A stretch of DNA of 18,758 bases from Bacteroides sp. CAG:443 (GTDB taxonomy: Bacteria > Bacteroidota > Bacteroidia > Bacteroidales > Bacteroidaceae): the NCBI GenBank assembly GCA_000432735.1, contig FR887819.1, positions 10,290-29,047 of the forward strand, written 5' to 3'. A model generated the notes under the pieces. That model was not told the DNA's origin. It saw only the letters and a list, made by a program, of their open reading frames with translations, and did no database searches. Positions 1 to 6,252 of this stretch are shown here, piece by piece. A program made the translations under genes and the position numbers. Every line of letters starts with the position of its first letter. Position 1 is the stretch's first letter.

Positions 1-792
1 GAAGAGCGTATCGTCCAGCTGGTAGAACGACAGCGTGTCGTCTATCCGCTTTACAGGCTCCTCGTCCCATCGGTCCCAGAAGAAGCGGAGCGGTACATCC
101 GGACACTTCTGGTGCCATTCGTATACATTTTCCGCGAATCCCGAGTTGACCATGTAGCCGTGGATATAGTTATGCTGGGAAACCTCCTGATAGAAAATAT
201 CCTGTCGCAGCAACGGTGGAACGGCAAATATCTTTTGCTTCTTGTCCGGGTTCATCGAGCGGAACGACAGAGCCAGGCGTTTCGATACCCCCAGCGAAGT
301 CATCCGGCTGAACAGATTCAGCAGAAACAATTCTCCCTTGTTGATGGACGCGGGCAATTGGAAATCGTTATGCAGGAACAGGTATTGATGTCCGATGCAC
401 ACCAGCGGCGCAGCCGGACGGAAGAAGAAATACGTAAGCCCCGTCAGCAGCTCATAAAAGTTGATGACGATATCCGCCTGACTTTCCTTGATACGCTGTC
501 GGATAAAACGCATGCTTTCGGCATATTCCGGCAGCTTCAGCAAGTTATACAGCAGACTGTAGGGAATGTTGGCACGTTTGTTCGAGCGTGTCGGCAGAAA
601 ATTCGGACTGGAGAACTGTTTGATGGGAGCCTGTATGTTGCGGGTAAAGAACCCCGGCAACCGTTTCGACAGACTCTTTCCCACCAGTACCTCCGTTACG
701 TGATACCCGTGTCTGGTCAGCAACCTTTCCATGGCAATAGCCTGAGTCAGATGGCCCCTGCCCTCTCCTTGCACAATAAACAAAACTTTCAT
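1..792 (-). CDS. Glycosyltransferase-like protein (GT-B fold), C-terminus outside the window
   Basis: Reading the minus strand from an ATG at 792 gives an open frame of 264 codons that runs off the window start, so the C-terminal part is missing. The N-terminus has a beta strand followed by a glycine-rich turn, FIVQGEGRGHLTQA, resembling the nucleotide-sugar transferase fold of the MurG and glycosyl transferase family 1 type. Later segments such as GLTYFFFRPAAPLVCIGHQYLF fit that fold, in which the N-terminal domain binds the acceptor. The donor-binding C-terminal domain would lie outside, so donor and acceptor cannot be named. It begins 12 bases after the stop of a 39-residue membrane protein, which suggests co-transcription and perhaps a role at the membrane. 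The family call is from visible motifs only; a capsule, glycolipid or lipopolysaccharide role is inference. Confidence 0.75.
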   Translation of the reverse strand, partial: MKVLFIVQGEGRGHLTQAIAMERLLTRHGYHVTEVLVGKSLSKRLPGFFTRNIQAPIKQFSSPNFLPTRSNKRANIPYSLLYNLLKLPEYAESMRFIRQRIKESQADIVINFYELLTGLTYFFFRPAAPLVCIGHQYLFLHNDFQLPASINKGELFLLNLFSRMTSLGVSKRLALSFRSMNPDKKQKIFAVPPLLRQDIFYQEVSQHNYIHGYMVNSGFAENVYEWHQKCPDVPLRFFWDRWDEEPVKRIDDTLSFYQLDDTLF

Positions 793-804
793 GATGACCT
801 CGTT

Positions 805-924
805 TTAATGTCCGTATTGATAAAGTTTGTATCCCAGATAGAAGAGATACAGTGAAGAAATGAGAAACATGACCAGGCAGACAGCATACGCCTTCATCCG
901 GTCGTCCGATAATAAGTTTTTCAT
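805..924 (-). CDS. Small single-pass membrane protein, 39 residues
   Basis: A 40-codon frame including the stop, beginning with ATG at 924. The protein opens with a short charged segment (MKNLLSDDRMK), continues with a hydrophobic stretch over about residues 12-31 (AYAVCLVMFLISSLYLFYLG), and ends with a short polar tail (YKLYQYGH). This is one transmembrane helix with lysine and arginine on the N-terminal side. It sits 11 bases after the upstream 62-residue gene and 12 bases before the glycosyltransferase, the tight spacing of an operon. I do not recognise a family. It may help anchor or stabilise the glycosyltransferase, but that is inference from position. No strong ribosome binding site is visible, which is usual in Bacteroides. 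Confidence 0.6.
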   Translation of the reverse strand: MKNLLSDDRMKAYAVCLVMFLISSLYLFYLGYKLYQYGH

Positions 925-935
925 ATAGAAGATTT

Positions 936-1124
936 TTAAGCCATAGCCTCTTGATACAATTCGTTTATTTCCTCCAGATATTCCTCTTCCATCACCTCCA
1001 GGTTCTCCAGAGCTTCCTCTTCACTTTCTCCATACGCACAACACTGTTCGTGCGTCAGCAGATAAGCATAATAGTTGCCTTCCGGTGTACATCCGATAGC
1101 ATATTTCCCTGCGATAATATCCAT
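936..1124 (-). CDS. HicB-like small acidic protein without a HicA partner
   Basis: A 62-residue acidic protein. Its pattern is a beta strand with GNYYAYLLTHEQC, then a glycine turn (AYGESEEEALENL), then a glutamate-rich helix (EVMEEEYLEEI). This resembles the partial RNase H-like fold of HicB antitoxins, whose signature is roughly a G..(D/T)..EAL.N helix start. There is no C-terminal DNA-binding domain and no HicA-like toxin next to it; the 174 bases upstream hold no such gene. The family call is inference from pattern, and a conserved hypothetical is the alternative. An AAGGGA sequence lies about six bases before the ATG and is a plausible ribosome binding site. A near-match to the -7 box, TACTTTTA at 1150-1157 on the minus strand, could be its promoter. 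It heads the operon with the 39-residue protein and the glycosyltransferase. Confidence 0.6.
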   Translation of the reverse strand: MDIIAGKYAIGCTPEGNYYAYLLTHEQCCAYGESEEEALENLEVMEEEYLEEINELYQEAMA

Positions 1125-1231
1125 AATACATCCCTTTTTAAAAACTACCTAAAAGTAGATGCTTGCTGTTACGTAGAGATGTATACGAAATTACTTTTCT
1201 GTTAAGATGTTTCCGCGTGACTTTCAGCGAC

Positions 1232-1266
1232 AAAAAAAATCCCTCACCCGCAAGGGGCAAGGGATT
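1232..1266 (-). terminator. Rho-independent terminator of tyrS
   Basis: On the minus strand a hairpin with a perfect 7-base outer stem (AATCCCT with AGGGATT) and a further C/G-rich inner part is followed directly by eight T residues. It lies 33 bases after the tyrS stop codon and before the HicB-like gene, so it separates the two transcription units. Confidence 0.85.
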
Positions 1267-1298
1267 ACGTAATATACTTTATCTGTTTATTTATCTCA

Positions 1299-2591
1299 TT
1301 ATTTAGCTATCAGCAGATAATAATTCTTTTTGCCGCGCTGAACCAGCAGATACTTTTCGTCCAGCAAGTCGGCAGCCGTGATTACCTGGTCGAAGGCAGT
1401 CAGCTTCTCCTTGTTGAGTGAAACGCCACCACCCTGAACCAGCTTACGCATTTCACCTTTCGAAGCAAATACGGCAGCCTTTTCCGTAAACAGATCCACA
1501 GCCTTGATACCCGCTTCTATTTCCGTCTTGGCAACTTCAAACTGCGGTACACCTTCGAATACCGACAACAGCGTATCCTCGTCCAGCTTCTTCAACGCAT
1601 CCGAAGTAGCATTGCCGAACAAGATACCCGAAGCCTCTACGGCAGCCTGATAGTCCGCTTCCGAGTGAACCATGATCGTCACCTCTTTTGCCAGACGCTT
1701 CTGCAATACACGCAAGTGCGGAGCCTGTTCATGTTCCGCTGTCAGCGCTTCTATTTCCTCCTTCGGCAGCGAAGTGAAGATCTTGATATAACGTTTGGCA
1801 TCATCGTCGCTCACGTTCAGCCAGAACTGATAGAACTTATAAGGAGAAGTATATCGCGGATCGAGCCAGATATTTCCCGATTCTGTCTTACCGAACTTAC
1901 CTCCGTCGGCTTTTGTAATCAGCGGGCATGTCAGCGCGAACACCTCCCCGCCGTTGGTACGGCGAATCAGTTCGGCACCGGTTGTAATGTTTCCCCACTG
2001 GTCGGAGCCACCTAACTGGAGCTTGCAGTTCTTTGTTTCATACAGATGCAGGAAGTCATATCCTTGCAGCAACTGATACGTAAATTCCGTAAATGAAAGA
2101 CCGTCGCGTGCTTCTCCGTTCAATCGTTTCTGAACTGATTCCTTCGCCATCATGTAGTTTACGGTGATATGCTTGCCCACCGTACGAGCAAAGTCAAGGA
2201 ACGAGAAGTCTTTCATCCAGTCGTAGTTGTTCACCAGTTCTGCGCGGTTCGGGGCATCCGACTCAAAGTCGAGGAATTTGCCCAACTGCTTCTTGATACA
2301 TTCCTGATTATGGCGCAATGTTTCTTCGTCCAGCAGGTTACGTTCCTGTGACTTACCTGACGGGTCGCCGATCATGCCTGTTGCACCTCCTACCAGGGCA
2401 AGCGGTTTGTGTCCGCAGCGCTGGAAATGCCGCAACATCATCACACCACACAAATGTCCGATATGCAAAGAGTCAGCTGTCGGGTCGATACCCAGATACG
2501 CTGTAACCATTTCCTTTTCCAGCAATTCTTCTGTGCCCGGCATCATGGTGTGCACCATTCCGCGCCATCTTAATTCTTCTACAAAATTCAT
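1299..2591 (-). CDS. tyrS: Tyrosyl-tRNA synthetase
   Basis: A 430-residue class I aminoacyl-tRNA synthetase that charges tRNA-Tyr in the cytosol. The ATP-binding HIGH motif is at residues 43-46. The tyrosine-site segment GGSDQWGNI is at 194-202. The second class I signature appears as KFGKT at 232-236, the TyrRS form of KMSKS. The C-terminal 70 or so residues (from about MRKLVQGGGVSLN) form the S4-like RNA-binding domain. Length and domain order are those of bacterial TyrS, so the gene is intact. It is transcribed from its own promoter at 2633-2663 with a leader of about 35 bases and ends in a strong terminator, so it is probably a single-gene unit. No T-box or other leader structure was noticed. 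Confidence 0.98.
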   Translation of the reverse strand: MNFVEELRWRGMVHTMMPGTEELLEKEMVTAYLGIDPTADSLHIGHLCGVMMLRHFQRCGHKPLALVGGATGMIGDPSGKSQERNLLDEETLRHNQECIKKQLGKFLDFESDAPNRAELVNNYDWMKDFSFLDFARTVGKHITVNYMMAKESVQKRLNGEARDGLSFTEFTYQLLQGYDFLHLYETKNCKLQLGGSDQWGNITTGAELIRRTNGGEVFALTCPLITKADGGKFGKTESGNIWLDPRYTSPYKFYQFWLNVSDDDAKRYIKIFTSLPKEEIEALTAEHEQAPHLRVLQKRLAKEVTIMVHSEADYQAAVEASGILFGNATSDALKKLDEDTLLSVFEGVPQFEVAKTEIEAGIKAVDLFTEKAAVFASKGEMRKLVQGGGVSLNKEKLTAFDQVITAADLLDEKYLLVQRGKKNYYLLIAK

Positions 2592-2632
2592 CGAATGAAA
2601 TTCTTAGTTTAACATAATAATTTGATTGACAG

Positions 2633-2663
2633 CAAAAGTACGACACTTTATCTGAATAACCAA
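2633..2663 (-). promoter_or_regulatory. Bacteroides-type promoter of tyrS
   Basis: On the minus strand TACTTTTG (2633-2640) is a perfect match to the Bacteroides -7 consensus TAnnTTTG. A TTGG at 2660-2663 (three of four to the -33 TTTG) precedes it by 19 bases, the usual spacing. It points at tyrS, whose ATG is at 2591, and lies just past the TatD-family gene stop. Confidence 0.75.
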
Positions 2664-2665
2664 TT

Positions 2666-3301
2666 TTATTGATTAAAAAAGAGCCGGTTAATTGTTTCCT
2701 GCACCTTTGCCGTGAGCTCTTCCAGCCCCCTTTTTCGCTCCCGTGCCACCCTTTCGTACACGTCCGCGATGTCTGCCGTAGCCTCGTCGGTTTCCAGCAG
2801 CAGCTGGTCTTCGGGAGTTATCCGTAACGCCTCCGGCTGGTATTTCTCGCCGAACGACAGATAGAATCCCTGTCCGAGCAGACTCTCCGCCAGCTCCTTC
2901 TTTCCCCGGAACCCATGAATAATCCACGCATTGCGTGGGCGCATTTCCTTCTTGATTGCAAAAAGCTCCTCCGTAGCCTTTACCGCATGAATCAGCAGCG
3001 GCAGTCCACGTTCGTCGGCCAGCTGCGCCACATACCAGAACGCCTCTAACTGCAAGTCGAACGGCGTAGCACACCGCTTGTCCAGACCCGCTTCCCCCAG
3101 CGCGATGACCCGCCTGTCGTCCAGCATCCGTTCCACCCATTCCACCTGCGAGCCATAATCCTCCCGTGTGATATACCACGGATGAATCCCCACGGAAAGA
3201 AACCGTGCCTCCTCCGGGAGCGGCACATCCCTCAGCGAACAACTCAGCAGCGCCGTCGAAGCATCGTCGGGCAAGCGGTGCGTATGAACATCGAGCAACA
3301 T
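2666..3301 (-). CDS. TatD-family metal-dependent hydrolase (short form)
   Basis: A 211-residue protein with the TatD/amidohydrolase metal site: DVHTH (H6, H8), ALGEAGLD (E70), LIHAVKA (H105), IIHGF (H129) and LETDEA (D172). SVGIHPW at 37-42 is also typical. TatD proteins are cytosolic phosphodiesterases or deoxyribonucleases with a TIM-barrel fold. This one is shorter than the usual 250-265 residues, with compact loops early in the barrel, yet all expected metal ligands are present, so I do not think it is broken. It is the last gene of the LOG-DUF4271-hemD-rnpA-yidD run, 18 bases after yidD. The natural substrate is not evident. Confidence 0.88.
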   Translation of the reverse strand: MLLDVHTHRLPDDASTALLSCSLRDVPLPEEARFLSVGIHPWYITREDYGSQVEWVERMLDDRRVIALGEAGLDKRCATPFDLQLEAFWYVAQLADERGLPLLIHAVKATEELFAIKKEMRPRNAWIIHGFRGKKELAESLLGQGFYLSFGEKYQPEALRITPEDQLLLETDEATADIADVYERVARERKRGLEELTAKVQETINRLFFNQ

Positions 3302-3319
3302 ATCGGCCAGTATAATATA

Positions 3320-3541
3320 TCAGGGAACCGGATCATATCCCGAGCCACCCCACGGATGACACCGCAGCAGTCGCCGTATGGCAAGATACAATCCCTTGAA
3401 CGGTCCGTGCTTTTTGATCGCCTCTATGGCATACTGCGAGCACGTCGGCGTGAAGCGGCACGAAGGTGGCGTAAAAGGAGAAATACAATTCCGGTAAAAA
3501 TAGATGGGAATCAGCAAGATATATGTCAGCAGCCTTTTCAT
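3320..3541 (-). CDS. yidD: Membrane protein insertion efficiency factor YidD
   Basis: A 73-residue protein with the complete family signature: an N-terminal amphipathic or membrane-associated segment, then YRNCISPFTPPSCRFTPTCS, AIRRLLRCHPWGGSGYDPVP at the end, and the conserved cysteines. YidD is a small inner-membrane-associated protein thought to help YidC- and Sec-dependent insertion of membrane proteins. Its ATG overlaps the rnpA stop by four bases (ATGA), so translation is probably coupled. The rnpA-yidD pairing is common in bacteria, but the usual rpmH and yidC neighbours are absent here. Confidence 0.96.
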   Translation of the reverse strand: MKRLLTYILLIPIYFYRNCISPFTPPSCRFTPTCSQYAIEAIKKHGPFKGLYLAIRRLLRCHPWGGSGYDPVP

Positions 3542-3933
3542 AGCATGCGTTCCGCTGTAATCTGAAGCAATTTCTTCACTTTCTCTTCCACCTCAGCCGA
3601 GTCATGCAGTTCATTATCCAGCCAGATGAAAGCCACGGCCGCCTTTCGGTTGGCAGCCTTCAGCGGTTCCGTCAGCAGCGCCTTGTTTTTGCGGTAAGCC
3701 TCCCGTATCTGGCGCTTCACACGGTTTCGTTTCACAGCCCGTTTAAACCGTTTCTTCGGTACGCTGATCAGTACCGAGAGCACAGGGAGTTCGTCCCCCT
3801 CCACAGGCATATATACAATACGCAGAGGAAAAGCCGGAAGCGACTTGCTCCCGCCCGCAAACAACTTTTCAATGAGGATTACACTGTTCAGTCGTTCTGT
3901 CTTATGGAATGTATGCTTTTCTTGTTCTGCCAT
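3538..3933 (-). CDS. rnpA: Ribonuclease P protein component
   Basis: A 131-residue basic protein that assists the catalytic RNase P RNA in 5' maturation of tRNA precursors. The family signature is clear: FKRAVKRNRVKRQIREAYR, with the RNR motif at residues 69-71, followed by a region containing AAVAFIW. The early phenylalanine-rich LPAFPLRIVYMP segment corresponds to the central cleft. The gene follows hemD after an 87-base gap holding an inverted repeat, and overlaps yidD by four bases. No promoter match was seen directly upstream, so it is probably transcribed with hemD. Confidence 0.95.
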   Translation of the reverse strand: MAEQEKHTFHKTERLNSVILIEKLFAGGSKSLPAFPLRIVYMPVEGDELPVLSVLISVPKKRFKRAVKRNRVKRQIREAYRKNKALLTEPLKAANRKAAVAFIWLDNELHDSAEVEEKVKKLLQITAERML

Positions 3934-3943
3934 GATAAAATAA

Positions 3944-4009
3944 TTGAGGCACGGATTACTTCCGATACGCGAAAAGAATATCCGTGCATTCGTGTAGTCC
4001 GTGCCTGAA
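3944..4009 (-). repeat. Imperfect inverted repeat with CCGTGC units between hemD and rnpA
   Basis: Two 15-base arms (3944-3958 and 3995-4009) are inverted copies with 13 of 15 positions matching and a perfect 9-base core, AGGCACGGA with TCCGTGCCT. An extra TCCGTGC copy lies between them at 3981-3987. The hairpin ends about ten bases before the rnpA ATG on the minus strand and has no T run, so it is not a standard terminator. It may be a short dispersed repeat, or a processing or attenuation structure; neither can be shown from this window. Confidence 0.55.
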
Positions 4010-4020
4010 TATGAATTGAT

Positions 4021-4767
4021 TTATGCGTTATGCTTACGGATAAACATATCCAGTGCAGCTGTCATCGAAGGAGCTGCTGCTGTCGGTGCTTCCAGGTCCA
4101 GGCGCAATCCTGCATCCTTTACAGCCTGAGCTGTAGTCGGTCCGAAACTACCGATAGCGATGTCTTTCTGTTCAAAGTTAGGGAAATTCTTCATCAGCGA
4201 CTGAATACCCGCCGGGCTGAAGAAAATCAGCATGTCATAATCGAATTTCTCTTCCGGAGTGAAATCATTGCTTACCGTACGATACATGATTGCTTCTGTA
4301 TGCTGAATCTTGTTCTTGTCGAGCAGGTTTTTGATTTCATCGTTATGTACATCCGACATCGGAATAAAATACTTTTCCGTATTGTGCTTTACGATCAGCG
4401 GGAGCAGATCGGCAAACTTACCCGTTGCACCGAAGAATACCTTACGCTTGCGGTATTGCACATATTTCTGGATGTAGAGAGCGATGGTTTCCGACGTACA
4501 GAAATATTTCATGGTTTCCGGTATAGTAATTCGCATCTCTGCGCAAAGACTAAAGAAGTGGTCAATTGCATGGCGCGAAGTAAATACAACGGCGGTATGA
4601 TCCAAAATAGAAACTTTCTGTTGTCTAAATTCCTTTGCCGACAGACTCTCAACTTTTATAAACGGGCGGAAATCTATTTTCACGCCGTACTTCTCAGCAA
4701 TGTCGAAATAAGGCGACTTCTCTGATGTGGGTTTAGGCTGAGAAACGAGAACTTTTTTAATCTTCAA
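4021..4767 (-). CDS. hemD: Uroporphyrinogen-III synthase
   Basis: A 248-residue protein matching the Bacteroidetes form of HemD, which closes and rearranges hydroxymethylbilane to uroporphyrinogen III in tetrapyrrole synthesis. Visible family features are the two-lobe layout, VVFTSRHAIDHFF near residues 60-72, and in the second lobe MLIFFSPAGIQSLM, followed by IAIGSFGPTTAQAVKDAGL, the conserved phosphate-binding-like loop before the C-terminal helix. The family has low sequence conservation and few catalytic residues, so the call rests on the overall pattern. It starts four bases after the DUF4271 gene stop. No other haem genes are in the window. It is not evident whether it feeds haem, sirohaem or cobalamin synthesis here. 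Confidence 0.9.
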   Translation of the reverse strand: MKIKKVLVSQPKPTSEKSPYFDIAEKYGVKIDFRPFIKVESLSAKEFRQQKVSILDHTAVVFTSRHAIDHFFSLCAEMRITIPETMKYFCTSETIALYIQKYVQYRKRKVFFGATGKFADLLPLIVKHNTEKYFIPMSDVHNDEIKNLLDKNKIQHTEAIMYRTVSNDFTPEEKFDYDMLIFFSPAGIQSLMKNFPNFEQKDIAIGSFGPTTAQAVKDAGLRLDLEAPTAAAPSMTAALDMFIRKHNA

Positions 4768-4771
4768 TGTC

Positions 4772-5581
4772 TTAAAATTTTAATACCAAAATATTGTTTA
4801 TATAGGTTATCCCTTTCCAAAACAGTATTAAGGGGATGATTTCGAGTGCACAAAAGTACAGAATAAAATGCAGAAAACCATAAACATGTTTGAAAAAGTT
4901 TCTGATAGACTTGTAAAATAACAATATTTTAGCAAAAACCAGTAGAAATATGATTAATGTCTTACTGGTTTGAATCCCAAGATTAAAATAAATAATGAGT
5001 AAAACCACCGGAAACAGCAGAAAACTGGCCCCGCTTACCAGGTCAAAATACGTCTGAATCCAGTATTTGTTCCTTTCTTTGTCAAAAAAAATCCAATTCA
5101 CGAACTCATACACCATCCCTTTGAAAGTGATATAGAGCAGAGCCGCCCCGATATAAATTCCCAGCAGCAGTTCGTTGGTGACCGATTTTATCAGTATCGG
5201 ATTTGTTTCGGAGATATATTCGTAGATATACAGTCCCGCCAGCGTAGTCGTGATCAGCGTAAGAGTAAAGGTATAGCGGTTGCTCGAGGCAGAAGCCTCA
5301 TCAAACAAGCTCGTCCGTTCCTTATACTGGAAGAGCGACTTGATCCGTTGCACCACATACTTCTTGCCGTGCTTCAGCGCATACGAGAACAAAATAAAGC
5401 AAACCAGGACGATGCTTGTCACGACCGCATCCGAGCGCAGCTGATAGGGTAATGGCTGTCCCTGCATACCGGCCTTGTGATCCGCCTGTATGCTCATAAC
5501 CAAGGCATGGTCGAGCTGCTGTTGCTGCTCGTCCGTCTTTTCAGCCATGTATTTTATCCCTATTCGGCAAACGTTGCTCAT
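4772..5581 (-). CDS. DUF4271 family membrane protein
   Basis: A 269-residue integral membrane protein. A polar, glutamine-rich N-terminal stretch of about 50 residues is followed by hydrophobic segments near residues 53-68, 104-122, 136-154, 180-200, 205-222 and 235-260, so about six helices. I recognise the pattern as the DUF4271 family common in Bacteroidetes next to hemD; its function is unknown. The start given here overlaps the LOG-family stop by four bases (ATGA). An alternative ATG at 5548 would drop 11 residues and give a more ordinary N-terminus (MAEKTDEQ). The link to hemD is positional only. Confidence 0.8.
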   Translation of the reverse strand: MSNVCRIGIKYMAEKTDEQQQQLDHALVMSIQADHKAGMQGQPLPYQLRSDAVVTSIVLVCFILFSYALKHGKKYVVQRIKSLFQYKERTSLFDEASASSNRYTFTLTLITTTLAGLYIYEYISETNPILIKSVTNELLLGIYIGAALLYITFKGMVYEFVNWIFFDKERNKYWIQTYFDLVSGASFLLFPVVLLIIYFNLGIQTSKTLIIFLLVFAKILLFYKSIRNFFKHVYGFLHFILYFCALEIIPLILFWKGITYINNILVLKF

Positions 5582-6165
5582 ATTGCGGCAAATTTACGAA
5601 TTTCTTTGCTCCATACGGGCGTATCATACAATAAATTTACGGCCTCTTCGGGAGTCCGGGCCACGTGCCAGATCGCCCCATGCTCCCGGCGCATGAAATT
5701 CTGTTCGATAGCCTGCTCCAGCATCTCCAGCAGCGGGCGATAGAAATCGTTGATGTTCAGAATCACGATCGGCTTCAGATACAGTCCCAGCTGCTTCCAG
5801 GTAATAATCTCCAGTAATTCCTCCAGCGTGCCGCATCCCCCCGGCAGAGCGATGATTCCGTCCGACATGTCTGCCATGAGCTGTTTCCGTTCGTGCATGG
5901 TTTCCGTTTCAATCAGCCGGGTCAGTCCCTTGTGATGCCATCCCTGCTCCACCATAAAATGAGGAATCACCCCCGTCACCGTGCCTCCCGCCCGCAGAGC
6001 CGCGTCGCTGACCGCACGCATCAGTCCCAAGCATCCCGCCCCGTTGATCAGGTTAATACCCCGTTCGGCAAGAACCTCCCCCAGTCTGTCGGCCGCATCA
6101 AAGTAAGACCGGTCTATCTTCGTGCTCGAGGCACTATATACACATACATTCTTGATATCGTTCAT
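5578..6165 (-). CDS. LOG-family protein (cytokinin riboside 5'-monophosphate phosphoribohydrolase-like)
   Basis: A 195-residue Rossmann-fold protein with the LOG signature: NGAGCLGLM at 41-49, MHERK at 90-94 and PGGCGTLEE at 108-116, whose glutamate is the expected catalytic residue. LOG proteins cleave nucleoside monophosphates to the free base and ribose 5-phosphate; in bacteria the true substrate is often AMP-like and uncertain. I chose the ATG at 6165 because the longer frame starting at 6225 begins inside the metK terminator and adds a hydrophobic tail unlike the family. It heads the run that continues through the DUF4271 gene and hemD, overlapping the former by four bases. Confidence 0.9.
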   Translation of the reverse strand: MNDIKNVCVYSASSTKIDRSYFDAADRLGEVLAERGINLINGAGCLGLMRAVSDAALRAGGTVTGVIPHFMVEQGWHHKGLTRLIETETMHERKQLMADMSDGIIALPGGCGTLEELLEIITWKQLGLYLKPIVILNINDFYRPLLEMLEQAIEQNFMRREHGAIWHVARTPEEAVNLLYDTPVWSKEIRKFAAI

Positions 6166-6187
6166 TGTTCCATCTGAAAGTAAAGAC

Positions 6188-6223
6188 AAAAAAATGAGGA
6201 ATACACCTGCTGGAATATTCCCC
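6188..6223 (-). terminator. Rho-independent terminator of metK
   Basis: On the minus strand GGGGAATA pairs with TATTCCTC (8 base pairs, one G-U) around a 12-base loop, followed by A and seven T residues. It lies 30 bases after the metK stop and ends 23 bases before the LOG-family ATG, so it separates metK from the downstream run. Confidence 0.8.
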
Positions 6224-6252
6224 ATCTTCTGTTATTTGCGTTAAATCATTCG

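Noticed and set aside
112..855. 247-codon plus-strand open frame at the left end
   Set aside because: The minus strand holds a glycosyltransferase and a 39-residue membrane protein with sensible sequence and spacing; this frame is their shadow.
3320..4767. Replication origin suggested by the rnpA-yidD pair
   Set aside because: No rpmH, dnaA or yidC neighbours and no cluster of DnaA boxes are visible; the pair sits in a hemD operon instead.
5578..6225. Longer LOG-family protein starting at 6225
   Set aside because: The extra 20 codons lie across the metK terminator hairpin and give a hydrophobic tail unlike the family.
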